64,000 nucleotides of DNA. It comes from JAAUTT01 sp963846585. Lineage in GTDB: Bacteria; Bacteroidota; Bacteroidia; Bacteroidales; JAAUTT01. The stretch lies in NCBI GenBank assembly GCA_963846585.1, contig CAWJWO010000002.1, positions 248,001 through 312,000 of the forward strand, in the 5' to 3' direction. Of the stretch, positions 1 through 10,341 are shown in pieces. Each line of letters begins with the position of its first letter. Within the stretch, counting starts at the first letter, position 1. A program made the position numbers and the translations under genes. The notes beneath the pieces are model-generated. The model was not told where the DNA came from, made no database searches, and saw nothing but the letters and a program-made list of their open reading frames with translations.

Positions 1-1
1 A

Positions 2-223
2 AATAAAATTATGGACATATTATTTTTTGATAAAAATTTTCCTGAAACTGTTAACTCAAGCATTGATATATTATCTGCATTTAAACAAAAATCGAAAAAG
101 TCTTTAATTATTAATCAAAACATGTCTGATAAAGACATTTCAGAAGTTGTTTCTGAAAAAATAATTAACATAGTAAAGGAGCAATTTCAAGTTACTGAAG
201 AAAATTTTCGACAACAAAGCTAA
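2..223 (+). CDS. Hypothetical protein, possibly 5'-truncated by the window edge
   Basis: A short reading frame of 70 codons runs from an ATG at 11, but the frame stays open to base 2, so it may be the 3' end of a longer gene. I do not recognise the product. The C-terminal half is charged and probably helical, with no visible membrane segment or motif. It converges on hsdM, which is transcribed toward it. The 94 bases between the two stops hold no clear terminator. It could also be a chance frame in AT-rich DNA. Confidence 0.35.
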   Translation, partial: NKIMDILFFDKNFPETVNSSIDILSAFKQKSKKSLIINQNMSDKDISEVVSEKIINIVKEQFQVTEENFRQQS

Positions 224-317
224 AAGATTATAAAAATAATCACAAGCACCCAACTATTTAAATTATCGGTTGCTTACAATGCTCGTTCAATTTGAAAATT
301 TTAAAATTAAAAGTTAA

Positions 318-1808
318 TTAATCTCTTGAGCTTAATTTTATCATAATTTCCCGAAAACTAGCTAATCCTGCCTCCAAGTTTTCAATGATATCGGCAGCTA
401 TGACATCCGGATCAGGGAGATTGTCAAGATCGGCCAAGGATTTATCCTTAAGCCAGGTAATATCTAAACTGGTTTTATCACGACTGATAATTTCTTCATA
501 GCTGAATTTTCTCCAACGACCTTCCGGATTACTATCAGCATTAAAGGTTTCTTTACGCTGATGACGGTTTGGTGCATTATAGCAGCCGATGAAATCCTTA
601 AGATCATCCAGCTTTAAAGGATTTTTCTTTAATGTATGATGAATATTGGTTCTGTAATCATAAATCCAAATTTCTTTTGTCCAGGGAACTTTACTTGCCG
701 GTTTATTATCAAAAAAAATCACATTTGCTTTAACTCCCAGAGCATAAAATATTCCTGTTGGCAAACGTAAAATTGTGTGTAAGTCAGTAGTCTCTATTAG
801 TTTTTTCCGGACTGTTTCACCCGCTCCTCCTTCAAATAATACATTATCCGGAACTACAACGGCGGCAAAACCGGTTGTTTTTAACATCGACCGGATATGT
901 TGAACAAAGTTTAACTGTTTGTTGCTGGTAGTAGCCCAAAAATCCTGCCTATTGTATGTTAAATCGTCTTTTTCAAGTTCTCCTTCCTCGTTGGTGAATG
1001 TCTGGCTGCTTTTTTTTCCAAAAGGCGGATTGGCCAGAACATAATCATAAGTGACGGAAGAGGCTGCAATTAAAGCATCAGCCGGAGATATAAAATTATC
1101 GCTTTCTATGTCACCTATATTATGTAAAAAGAGGTTCATCAGTGCCAAACGTCTTGTACCGGCTACAATTTCATTGCCATAAAATGTTTTAAGTTTGATA
1201 AACTGGTTTTGTTCTTTATCCAATTTATTATTTGTAACGAGGTAATCATATGATGCCAGGAAGAAACCTCCTGTTCCACAGGCAGGATCAGCAATTGTTT
1301 TCATTGGTTGTGGCTGAACACATTCAACCATGGCACGAATTAAAGCTCTTGGTGTAAAGTATTGCCCGGCTCCGCTTTTTACGTCTTCTGCATTTTTTTC
1401 CAACAATCCTTCATAAATATCACCCTTAACATCAGCCCCCATCACCAACCAATTTTCGCTTCCGATCATGTCGATTACCTTAGCCAACATCGCAGGGTCT
1501 TGAATTTTATTCTGGCTCTTGGTAAATATTTGTCCTAAAATACCTTTTTGAGTGCTTAACTCACGAAGTAATGTCGCATAATATAGTTCTAATTCTGCTC
1601 CTTTTTTGGAGATCAAACTTTCCCAATTGAAAGCTTTTGGAATATTTAACTGACGGTTATATGGTGGTTTACTATATTCATCGGCCATTTTTAAAAACAA
1701 TAGGTATGTGAGTTGTTCCAAATAATCCCCATAACCTACTCCAACGTCTCGGAGGGGATTACAAAATGACCAAACTTTGCTTACTATGCTGGAAGTGTTG
1801 TTGCTCAT
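318..1808 (-). CDS. hsdM: Type I restriction-modification system, methyltransferase subunit HsdM
   Basis: This is the adenine-N6 methyltransferase and shared core subunit of a type I restriction enzyme; with HsdS it modifies the recognition site. The SAM-binding motif I (DPACGTGG, about residues 174-181) and the catalytic NPPF motif (about 260-263) are both present. The N-terminal helical domain typical of HsdM precedes them, and the length of 496 residues is normal. I place the start at the ATG at 1808 rather than 33 bases upstream. This ATG overlaps the TGA of the frame-corrected upstream nuclease as ATGA, which indicates translational coupling. It is the last gene of a five-gene operon; hsdM is more often placed first. 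Confidence 0.95.
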   Translation of the reverse strand: MSNNTSSIVSKVWSFCNPLRDVGVGYGDYLEQLTYLLFLKMADEYSKPPYNRQLNIPKAFNWESLISKKGAELELYYATLLRELSTQKGILGQIFTKSQNKIQDPAMLAKVIDMIGSENWLVMGADVKGDIYEGLLEKNAEDVKSGAGQYFTPRALIRAMVECVQPQPMKTIADPACGTGGFFLASYDYLVTNNKLDKEQNQFIKLKTFYGNEIVAGTRRLALMNLFLHNIGDIESDNFISPADALIAASSVTYDYVLANPPFGKKSSQTFTNEEGELEKDDLTYNRQDFWATTSNKQLNFVQHIRSMLKTTGFAAVVVPDNVLFEGGAGETVRKKLIETTDLHTILRLPTGIFYALGVKANVIFFDNKPASKVPWTKEIWIYDYRTNIHHTLKKNPLKLDDLKDFIGCYNAPNRHQRKETFNADSNPEGRWRKFSYEEIISRDKTSLDITWLKDKSLADLDNLPDPDVIAADIIENLEAGLASFREIMIKLSSRD

Positions 1809-3372
1809 AATTCTTCTATAATTTCCTTTTTGATTGGACAAAAGTGAATATAACCTAAAGGTATTTTTATATAATTTCTAAGATGATTGAAATATTTAAT
1901 AAATTCTTCATCTGGTTTAACATTTGAAACTAGTACAAGCTTTTCTGCATGTTTATTTTCAGGAAACAACAATATTCCAACAATTGACCAAGTGCGTTTC
2001 GCAAACTGGTAAGAAGTTGATTATATGTTTTGATCTCATAAAATACATAACCGTTTGACGTTTCCCTTACAATATCAATTTTGTTGTAGCCCCATGCCCT
2101 ACATTCTCTCTTTACTTTTTTCTTTCCATACTGTTTTTGTAGATAACAAAGAAATTTTTCTTCAATATCATTATGACTTAAGTCAACTTCGATTTCTTTT
2201 TTAATCGAACGCTTAATAGACTCTTTCTTAAGATTACCTTCTGTGGTACCAGTTTCATCAAATGAAAAATATTTTTTAGTTTCAGTTAAAATCTCTTCAA
2301 TTTGAGAAGTATCTTCCAGATTTAGTAGAACATACCTAGAGGATGAAATTAATCCATTTCCTTTATCAATTGGGATTATTTCATCAGGTAAGTAATTTAT
2401 TTCTTCTATTTTAAATCGAATATTAAACAAAGGATTATTTTGAACCCATTCATTTAAAAAGTTTCTACCCTTATCTGAGACGGAGAGTAAATCAACTACC
2501 ATTTCCTCTAACCAGCCATTATTCTTATAAATACCAAGAACTCTTTCAGCTGTTTCTTCATTGATGACTTCTACATTATTTAATGTACCAACCCAATATT
2601 GTTGTTTTTTATTATCATCTATTGTATATAAGCTTATATTAAAATTCTTACCAATATAACTATCATAAAATTTATATATTGGTTCCAGAAAACCATATTT
2701 ATAACCATCTATCGACTTTGAACTATCAAATAACCATTCCTCATGACCATAACCATAAGTATGCTCGAAACTTTCATTTTTAGATTTTCCATCTCTCCCT
2801 GATGGTTTTATCCAACCTTTAGAATTCCATGTAATTCTTGAAATTTTATGTTCTATATTTAAACTTGGATTATTGATGCAATCATTTAAAGCTTGAATAG
2901 CTTCTGGTTGTTTAGATTCCAATAATTGAAGCACTTTAAATAATCCAAAACTATAATTATCAATATTCGTAAATGTGGCCGGATTATTATGTGTTTCTAA
3001 ATCATGTTGAAAGGGTTTATCTAGTTTATGAATATATTTAACCTTAATTGCGGGATAATCTTTATTATCAAGCTTAATATATGGGCCTTTGAAATTATAT
3101 TCTGTTAATGCTATGGCTATACCATAGTAATTAAATTTATCAAGGACAAATATTAAATCTCCTTTCCTTAATTTAGTGACCCAAGGAATAATAGAATTTT
3201 TACCACTATCTATCTCATTTATATTCTTAGTATAATTAATTTCTGAATTTAACCATAAGAAACTTAGCAAGTTAGTATTTTTAAGAATTTGCCACTTCGA
3301 GGAGTCTGCGCAACGCCAGATATTATGGAATTGTGTTCTAATTTTTTCTTCAAGAATATGAATAGTATTCAT
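1805..3372 (-). CDS. Type IV-like restriction nuclease (EVE/McrB-like N-terminus, PD-(D/E)XK C-terminus), frameshifted
   Basis: The uninterrupted frame (1930-3372) gives 480 residues. The N-terminal 120 residues resemble the EVE-like head of modification-dependent enzymes (KGDLIFV, then YYGIAIAL). Residues 180-300 form an unnamed Trp/Gly-rich domain. The C-terminus is a PD-(D/E)XK nuclease with D433, E446-I-K448 and Q463. The frame breaks after LLEYCC, near 1966-1974. A frame one base off continues the nuclease fold (FPENKHAEKLVLVS, later IPLGYIHFCPI) to a TGA at 1805 that overlaps the hsdM start as ATGA. The intended product is therefore about 522 residues. One base seems to be missing in a TTGTTG stretch; a sequencing error, a real mutation or a programmed shift are all possible. 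Targeting of modified DNA is inferred from domain resemblance only. Confidence 0.75.
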
Positions 3373-3384
3373 AAATAAAAACTT

Positions 3385-4623
3385 TCAAATAAGTTTCCCC
3401 TCAAAAGCCTTCTTCAATATACTCTTTCTCAATGATTCTACCTGATCCAAACTTTGGCTTATGGTTTCTTCTATTTTGTCGCAAACAGTGAGTTTGCTTT
3501 CAAGTTCTGAGACAATGAGTCGTTGTTCATCAAGAGAACAATAAGGAAACTCAATTTGCTTAATTCTTTCTTGACCTATATTTCTCATTGATTCCTGATT
3601 TCCAGTTGACAATCTCTGAATTTCTTTCCTTCCTTTTCTACTTCTTAAATAGGATAGAATATAAGGATTTAAAACAACAGATTTAAATTTAAATCTCAGT
3701 GTTTTATCACTAAGCATTAATTGTCTTTGAATATTACTAACAATAACAACTGCACCAATTAAATCAAGCGTATTTGCTCTACTAAAAAGGAAATCATCTT
3801 TTACCACCAAGTATGCTTTATTAAATCTTTCTTTGTCAAATATAGTTTTGCTTTCATTTTCATTGAAAACTTGCCAAGTAACTGCACTAACTTTAAGTAC
3901 TCCAACTTCATTTAAATTCGGTGTCCTTTCATCACACTTAAAACTTTTTCCAGCTTCTATTTTATCTAGTACGTCTCCTAAACATTTTATAGACCACTCT
4001 TTTGGCATCTCACCATCCTTCACCTCTTTATTGGTAAGCTTTCCTTCAAAGGCCGCCTTTAATAAACTTTGCCGGTAAACCTTTAATTGCTGCTGAGCGG
4101 TTATCAGTTTTTGTTTGCCGTTATCTAAATCGCTGAGTAGTTCTTCTATTTTGGAAACAATGGCTTGCTGTTCGGGGAGTGGAGGAATAATAAAAGGTAT
4201 ATCAACTAAGTTGCTTTTTGTTAATTTCAAACGAGTCGTACCATTTACAAATTCTCTATAATTAATAGAATTAAGATAATAAAGAGCAAAATCATCTGAA
4301 AGATATTGTGCTTTTCCTTTCAGAATATGGGCATGATTGTTTACCCAGGTTTTACCTTTAATTTTATATGCTTTATTTTTATAATTATCCAAAAATGGAG
4401 CACCGTCTTCTCCAATTAATAAATATTCGCCATTAGTTAAATAGCAATCTATCCAACCTACTTGACCAGTAGCTCCATAGTAAGGGAAAAGTTCACTTTG
4501 ACTTTTCCCAGCAATTCTTTGTTGCCGTTCTATTAAATTTACTGGCTTTCGTAAATTATCCAGAATTTCACAAACTGCTCCAAGTTTCATAATTTGCCAA
4601 TGTTTTGGAATACTATTCTTCAT
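3385..4623 (-). CDS. hsdS: Type I restriction-modification system, specificity subunit HsdS
   Basis: HsdS provides DNA sequence recognition for the methylase and restriction complexes. The 412 residues show the usual duplicated plan: target-recognition domain 1 (about 5-150), a central helical spacer beginning PPLPEQQAIVSKIEELL and ending in KAAFEGKLT, domain 2 (about 205-370), and a C-terminal helical repeat beginning SLDEQRLIVSELESKL and ending in KKAFEGKLI. The two spacer copies confirm a full two-half subunit. The start codon lies inside the end of the upstream PIN-protein gene (11-base overlap), and the stop is 12 bases before the next gene. The recognition sequence cannot be predicted from the domains by eye. 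Confidence 0.95.
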   Translation of the reverse strand: MKNSIPKHWQIMKLGAVCEILDNLRKPVNLIERQQRIAGKSQSELFPYYGATGQVGWIDCYLTNGEYLLIGEDGAPFLDNYKNKAYKIKGKTWVNNHAHILKGKAQYLSDDFALYYLNSINYREFVNGTTRLKLTKSNLVDIPFIIPPLPEQQAIVSKIEELLSDLDNGKQKLITAQQQLKVYRQSLLKAAFEGKLTNKEVKDGEMPKEWSIKCLGDVLDKIEAGKSFKCDERTPNLNEVGVLKVSAVTWQVFNENESKTIFDKERFNKAYLVVKDDFLFSRANTLDLIGAVVIVSNIQRQLMLSDKTLRFKFKSVVLNPYILSYLRSRKGRKEIQRLSTGNQESMRNIGQERIKQIEFPYCSLDEQRLIVSELESKLTVCDKIEETISQSLDQVESLRKSILKKAFEGKLI

Positions 4624-6946
4624 TCTTTTCTCTTAAGTTCTCTGGAATAATTAAATGTTCAATAAATTTACTTTTGTTTGTTTGATAGAACTTTGAGACA
4701 AAAATTGGAATGAAAATTGCTTGATAAATTGTTAATAACAATAATATTCCTTTTAATACAGGGTTTGCCAAAAAAGTATCAAGATTTTTTCCGTCTGGAT
4801 TATTTGGGAATATTGATAATTCGTTTAGAATTAAATAAGTAGAAAGAAACATTACAGGAAGAAAAAGAATCCAAATAAATGATCTAAAACGCCACCAAAA
4901 TATTTTCCTATATATGTATTTAGCTCTTGGTATTTTCCTTTGTTCATTTTTCAAAGCAATATTTTCCTTACTTTTATTAAGTAATTTTAATATTGTGGCA
5001 TCTAATTTTCTTTGTATTTCAGCAGTTTCAAAATTTAGAGTAGGTGAAATTATTGTTGTTGTAGTTCTATATTCCAGTGTTTTTATTTGTTTTTGAAGTT
5101 GATTTATTGCAGAATTTAGTAAAATTACATCAGTTTCTTTTTGTTCATTTTGCGTTTTAAGTCTTTCTTTATCTTCTTTTTCAAATCTAGTTTGTTCTGT
5201 TAATTTTTCTAATTCCTCTTTAGTTACTCTAACTTCATTTTCCTTTTGAGCTAAAATAGTATTTAGTTCTGATTCAAAAAATTGTTCGCTATTAAATTCT
5301 TGTTTAGAATTTTCTTGGTGAAAATTCTCCATGAAAAGTTTTTCTGAAATTAAATTCAATAAAACACTTTCATTGTCAATTCCATGTTTTTTTAAATAGC
5401 TTGCAACTTTAATTATATCATTTGATTTTTGCGTATCTTTATGAAAACCCCTGGATGACACTGCTTTAATAAAGGCTTTTTTATAATCAGGAGTTTTAAT
5501 TGGTAAAAGTTTTACCAATCTATTTAATAAAAAAGATGGACGGAAAAAAGTTGGGTAATTAGTAATCTCTTGTGAATTAATTTTTTGATTATCATATTTT
5601 AATAATAATCCATCTAACGTTAATCCAAAATATTTAACTTCATTAAATGTTTTAATTTCATCTTTATTGAATGATCTTCTTGAGTTTAAAATTAACTCTC
5701 TTAATACTATATCATGATTAATTTGTGAATCCGAACGAAAATGAGGTCTGAAGAAAGTGTGATTTTTTTTTGAAAATTCTAATCGAGTCTCATTAATACA
5801 ATCTATATAGCGTTTATATTCTACTATTTTTTCATTTATGTAATTATCTCCTAAGGAGTCAATTTGTTTTTTATTTCTAGAAATTAAAATGCCTGCTTTT
5901 GGTAAAGTTATTTCAGCTAAATCAATAATTTTAGTAGGATGAATTGTTTCTGCTCTATTAAATAATAAATCTGAATAATATTTTTTTGCAAATTCATCTA
6001 ATTCATCTGATTTTAATATAGCTCTTATTGCAGAATCAGTTAGTGTTTCGTCCAAGTTGATAAAATCGATCTTCTTATGTCTTAATTCTTTTAAAGTAAG
6101 TTCCGAATACCGAAATTGAATTTTAATAATATCCTTATTAAGTACAATAAGCTTGATAAGTTCTTTAGATGCCTCATTTTCAACATTTGCATGAAGGTTA
6201 AGAATTGAGAAAAGAAAATTTGTATCTAAATAAAGTGTCCAATCAATTAATTCTTTATCTAAATCTTGACTAGCTTGTTCAGGACTGAGACCTAATGAAG
6301 CAAATGAAAGAGTCTTTTGACCAATATCATCAATGAAATCTAAATCTTCTTTTGTAGCATAATCAGGAAATAAATCAACTGCAATTTTGAATATTTCTGT
6401 TAAGTTCGGGTTTTTTAATTTAATTATTGCATCATTAAATACTTCTCTGTAATTTAAATTAGCAGATTCCTGCCTAACATTTTTTGGATGTAAAAATTCA
6501 ATAGCATTTATTCCATAAAGGAAAAAACAGCCATAAAAATAATCTTTGAGAGTATCCCAAAGTAACTTAATGTCATCATCTTTAAGTATACTTTGAGATT
6601 TTTCATTAATAAAATTTTTAAAGTTCTGAAATCTAATTATTTCACTTGTTCTAAGTTTTGCACCAAGAGAAATTAACTTTTCTTTTTCATCATCTACTAA
6701 TGAATATTGTGATTTAATATTTTGAACAATTTCATTACCATCAAGAAGTGTTTTAAAAATAGTGTCGAACTCTGTATCATATAAGGATATATCATAAATA
6801 ATATCAATATTTTCTTTTAATTCACTAATTGAAATGGGATCTTTACTTTCTAAAAGAGTCGTTCTTATAATAGATTTAATGCTATCTTCTCGAGTTTCTG
6901 AAGCAGACAAACTAAGTGTAGTTAATATTTTAGTTACATTTTTCAT
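4613..6946 (-). CDS. PIN-like domain protein with coiled coil and two C-terminal membrane helices, inside the hsd operon
   Basis: I do not recognise a named family. The 777 residues start with a helical region that may contain a winged-helix fold (1-100). A PIN-like nuclease region follows at about 235-450, with acidic residues spaced as in PIN domains: D241 in LDTNFLFS, E287 in TLKELRH, D412 in NHDIVLRE and D445 in GLTLDGLL. Residues 555-670 are strongly coiled coil. Two hydrophobic helices at about 690-710 and 729-750 place the C-terminus at the membrane. The gene follows hsdR by 21 bases and overlaps hsdS by 11, so it is co-transcribed and coupled. A membrane-tethered RNase acting as an accessory or abortive-infection effector is my inference. 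Confidence 0.7.
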   Translation of the reverse strand: MKNVTKILTTLSLSASETREDSIKSIIRTTLLESKDPISISELKENIDIIYDISLYDTEFDTIFKTLLDGNEIVQNIKSQYSLVDDEKEKLISLGAKLRTSEIIRFQNFKNFINEKSQSILKDDDIKLLWDTLKDYFYGCFFLYGINAIEFLHPKNVRQESANLNYREVFNDAIIKLKNPNLTEIFKIAVDLFPDYATKEDLDFIDDIGQKTLSFASLGLSPEQASQDLDKELIDWTLYLDTNFLFSILNLHANVENEASKELIKLIVLNKDIIKIQFRYSELTLKELRHKKIDFINLDETLTDSAIRAILKSDELDEFAKKYYSDLLFNRAETIHPTKIIDLAEITLPKAGILISRNKKQIDSLGDNYINEKIVEYKRYIDCINETRLEFSKKNHTFFRPHFRSDSQINHDIVLRELILNSRRSFNKDEIKTFNEVKYFGLTLDGLLLKYDNQKINSQEITNYPTFFRPSFLLNRLVKLLPIKTPDYKKAFIKAVSSRGFHKDTQKSNDIIKVASYLKKHGIDNESVLLNLISEKLFMENFHQENSKQEFNSEQFFESELNTILAQKENEVRVTKEELEKLTEQTRFEKEDKERLKTQNEQKETDVILLNSAINQLQKQIKTLEYRTTTTIISPTLNFETAEIQRKLDATILKLLNKSKENIALKNEQRKIPRAKYIYRKIFWWRFRSFIWILFLPVMFLSTYLILNELSIFPNNPDGKNLDTFLANPVLKGILLLLTIYQAIFIPIFVSKFYQTNKSKFIEHLIIPENLREKNEE

Positions 6947-6967
6947 ATAAGACTTAATAAAATAAAA

Positions 6968-9790
6968 TTATGCTGATAAAGCTTCATTTAATTCGCTTAT
7001 AATATATTCTGTCTGTTCTCCAAATAATTCCCACATCCTACCAATTCCGCCTTTTGCATTAAAAGGATTTAAATCAAAATCGTCCTTTTCAATATGGAAA
7101 CTGTTTAAAATATAATCTTTAATCATTCGTAACCATTGTATTTGTTCTTCTGAAAATTTTGGAGCATTACCTGCTTGTTTATTAAAAACCCATGTCTGGA
7201 AATTTTTATCGACTGTTTTATCATAAGATGTGATGATGTTATCTATCCCACATCCTTTACGAATAAGAGAGACAATAGCGGTTAATTCATTTATTGGTGA
7301 GCCATTGCATTTTTCCAAGGTTTCATGAGCTCGCCAAACATTCATTGGTGCCAAAAGGGGTTTATCTTGTTGAAGTTTCTCCAAAACCGCTTTTATCATG
7401 ACATAAGTGAGTTCCCTCCTTCGGAATGGTTCATTATAAAAAATCTGCAATGCCATCAATTTATCTTTATTTTGAGATATCCATTCAGCAAAACTTTTTA
7501 CTATTTCATATGCCTTGTCTTTATTATCCTTTGCCCAGCCAACATTGATGATTTCATCAGGATTAGAAGAATCGATTTTCTGTTCGTGGGCCTTCCGCAC
7601 ATTTTCAATATATTCATTAAGTTCACCATTGAACACCTTGGCAGCTTCTTCTATTAATTTAGAATTTCTGATTTTGAATTCTTTATCGATATCAATAGGT
7701 GCTGACCCCAGCATCTCTCTGTTAACTTGCATTTTTAAATCTTCAACCACATCAGGATTAAAAGCCTTTAACAATTCTTTTACAACCTGTGAAATGCTTT
7801 TACCATTTGCTTTTTCTGCAAATTTGACTTTTTCTTTCTCAGTTATTTGCTTGTCAAATCGTGACAGCCGGTTAGCAAGTGAGGTGAACAAATCTTCATC
7901 TCGTACACCTACGGCAATGGCCTGAAGTAAATCTTTCAACGGAACCCCTGGCTTTTTTTCCAATGGTCTGCTGTCAGTTTTCAAGCTTCTGGTAACTCCA
8001 ATGGCATCTACAATTACAAAATGATCTTTGGTGTATTTCGCAGTAGGAGTGACTTTACGCAAATTATCCAGATCAATTGTTCGTGTACCCCGACCCTTCA
8101 TCTGTTCGAAATAATTTTTACTTTTAACATCACGCATAAACAACAAGCATTCCAATGGTTTAACATCAGTACCAGTGGCAATCATATCGACTGTCACTGC
8201 AATGCGTGGATAATATGAATTGCGAAAGTCGGACAAAGTACCTTTCGGGTTTTCTCCCTTTTCTATAATATTGTCATAAGAATCTCTGCGGTCTTTTTCT
8301 GAATTATAAGTAATTTTTTTACAAAAACGGTTTTCTTCAGCAAATTCTTCTCTTACAATTTGAATAATATCATCAGCATGACTGTCAGTCTTTGCAAAAA
8401 TTAAAGTTTTAGGTATTTCAAAAACTCCATTTAGGTCAAATCTGTCATTAAAAATAATCGGAAGATGTTCTTTAAAAGTTCTTATAATAATCCTTATTTG
8501 ATTGGGGTTTACAACATTTTTATCCAGTTGTTGGCTGGAATAATTTTCATCTTCATCCTGCAACTCCATGCGCTTTTTACGGCTCAACCTTTCACGCAGT
8601 TCAACATATTCACCCTGCCAAAAAGTACCTCCTTGTTGTGTAATTTTTGTATCGATAATATATACGTCATAGCCCACATTTACACCATCTGCAACTGCCA
8701 TTTCATGTGAATATTCCGATACAACATTTTGCTGAAAATAAGCAAAAGTTCTGGCATCGGGTGTTGCAGTTAGTCCAATTTCAAAGGCATCGTAATATTC
8801 TAATACCTGAGTCCACAAGTTATAAATGCTTCGGTGACATTCATCAATTACAATGAAATCGAAAAACTCTATTGGCATTTTCGAATCATATTCTATTGGA
8901 GGGATTTCCTTAGGTTGCCACTTATGTTCGTTTGGGTTTTCTTCTTCAAGTTTTTCATCCAACTCCGTTCCTTTTAAAATGGAATAAAGCCGTTGTATTG
9001 TACTGATGCAAACTTGACTATCAGTTGCAATATAACTTGACTTTAATCGCTGGACATTATATAATTCGGTGAATTTTCTATTATCGTCATTTGGTAAATA
9101 AGACATAAATTCCTGTTCAGCTTGTTCCCCCAGATTTTTAGTATCTACTAAAAAAAGTACCCGTTTAGCTTTAGAATATTTGAGTAAACGATAAATAAAG
9201 GTAATTGCTGTAAAAGTTTTTCCAGCACCTGTAGCCATTTGAATTAATGCCTTAGGGTGGTATTGTTTAAAAGAAGTTTCTAAATTTTGAATGGCGTTGA
9301 TTTGACAATCCCTTAATCCTTCAGTTTGCAGGGCTGGTAAATCGAACAATCTTTTGCGAAGGGATTTTCCTGTTTTCTTCCAGTCTCTTAAGGTTTCTGG
9401 TTGATGGAAACTGAATATTTCCCTTGATCGTGGTTTTGGATCGGTATAGTCGGTAAATCTTGTTATTTCCCCTGTACTAAGATAAACATATTGTAAAGGT
9501 TCATTATTTAAATATTTAAGTTTAGCATGAGCATATTCTTCACTTTGACTTTCGTGAACATTCATGCGATGACCTTCTTCTTCTCTTTTAGCTTCAACTA
9601 TGCCTATTGGTTTACTTTCAACAAATAAAATATAATCGGCTGGGCCAACATCCGTATAATATTCTTTTACAGCTACACCAATACCTGCAAGAAGATTTAC
9701 CTTTTTTACTTCCTGAATTATCCAGCCAGCAGTTATAAGCTGTCTGTCAATATGATCTCTGGCGACTTGTTCCGGATTCTGGTTAATCAT
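6968..9790 (-). CDS. hsdR: Type I restriction-modification system, endonuclease/translocase subunit HsdR
   Basis: HsdR is the ATP-driven translocase and nuclease of the type I complex. With numbering from a possible TTG at 9811, the N-terminal PD-(D/E)XK nuclease shows D59 and E73-A-K75. The helicase core has Walker A (MATGAGKT, K198), a DECH Walker B at 323-326 and motif III GLTATPD. The second RecA domain carries MIATGTDVKPLECLLFMR and QMKGRGTR. A long EcoEI-type C-terminal region follows. I prefer the ATG at 9790 (MINQNPEQVAR) to the TTG. It is the first gene of the operon, and all motifs look intact, so restriction should be active if the holoenzyme assembles. Confidence 0.95.
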   Translation of the reverse strand: MINQNPEQVARDHIDRQLITAGWIIQEVKKVNLLAGIGVAVKEYYTDVGPADYILFVESKPIGIVEAKREEEGHRMNVHESQSEEYAHAKLKYLNNEPLQYVYLSTGEITRFTDYTDPKPRSREIFSFHQPETLRDWKKTGKSLRKRLFDLPALQTEGLRDCQINAIQNLETSFKQYHPKALIQMATGAGKTFTAITFIYRLLKYSKAKRVLFLVDTKNLGEQAEQEFMSYLPNDDNRKFTELYNVQRLKSSYIATDSQVCISTIQRLYSILKGTELDEKLEEENPNEHKWQPKEIPPIEYDSKMPIEFFDFIVIDECHRSIYNLWTQVLEYYDAFEIGLTATPDARTFAYFQQNVVSEYSHEMAVADGVNVGYDVYIIDTKITQQGGTFWQGEYVELRERLSRKKRMELQDEDENYSSQQLDKNVVNPNQIRIIIRTFKEHLPIIFNDRFDLNGVFEIPKTLIFAKTDSHADDIIQIVREEFAEENRFCKKITYNSEKDRRDSYDNIIEKGENPKGTLSDFRNSYYPRIAVTVDMIATGTDVKPLECLLFMRDVKSKNYFEQMKGRGTRTIDLDNLRKVTPTAKYTKDHFVIVDAIGVTRSLKTDSRPLEKKPGVPLKDLLQAIAVGVRDEDLFTSLANRLSRFDKQITEKEKVKFAEKANGKSISQVVKELLKAFNPDVVEDLKMQVNREMLGSAPIDIDKEFKIRNSKLIEEAAKVFNGELNEYIENVRKAHEQKIDSSNPDEIINVGWAKDNKDKAYEIVKSFAEWISQNKDKLMALQIFYNEPFRRRELTYVMIKAVLEKLQQDKPLLAPMNVWRAHETLEKCNGSPINELTAIVSLIRKGCGIDNIITSYDKTVDKNFQTWVFNKQAGNAPKFSEEQIQWLRMIKDYILNSFHIEKDDFDLNPFNAKGGIGRMWELFGEQTEYIISELNEALSA

Positions 9791-9959
9791 GGCCTCTATT
9801 GGTAATATCAATTCATTGATAATTTTACGATTGATTGATCAAAAGAGTATTTCTCAGAATAATAACATGCTAAGTTAGTTAAACTAAAATAAAAATGGTT
9901 CTAGAATTATAGATTTCTATAATTCAAAATTCATTTTAATAGTTTAAAACCATTAAACC

Positions 9960-10340
9960 TTAAAATAACCTTAACTGAGTTATATGTTTAGGATAAAAGG
10001 TACCAATTATTATAAAAGGATTTTTTTTTAAAACGATCTTCCTTCTTTCAAACCATGCATCACCATCAGGCGGAATATTACCAATAACGTTAATAGGGGT
10101 GTCATGAGAAACAGACCGAAAACTTTCAAGCCGCTTATCCTTTGGATTTTTAATCAAGTCTATTTTAATCCATTCATATTTAGAATATTGCTCATGATAT
10201 AATTTCTTACGAAATTGGATTGGATAAATTCGAATCCAGGTTCCATCCTAACGAAAGCCTGCAGTGCAAACAATTTCTTCATATTTTGTTGAAATTGTAG
10301 GGTAGGTTTTAACAGTTATCAGGACTTTGGTTAAGGGCAT
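9960..10340 (-). pseudogene. Decayed DUF488-partner gene (in-frame TAG, 3' truncated)
   Basis: A reading frame starts at the ATG at 10340, two bases after the DUF488 stop, and reads MPLTKVLITVKTYPTIS, then CTAGFR, an in-frame TAG, DGTWIRIYPIQFRKK and on to GDAWFERRKIVL. The TAG stands where a conserved CTAGFR-x-DG-W-IRIYP motif continues, so the frame belongs to one original gene. I recall this motif from a conserved bacterial protein encoded next to DUF488 genes but know no function for it. The protein ends early at 9960 after an A9 tract with no continuation in other frames, so the 3' part seems lost. Confidence 0.65.
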
Positions 10341-10341
10341 A

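Noticed and set aside
9812..9959. Remaining coding sequence of the decayed DUF488 partner
   Set aside because: All three minus-strand frames contain stops shortly after 9960 and show no continuation of the family, so the 3' part seems deleted.
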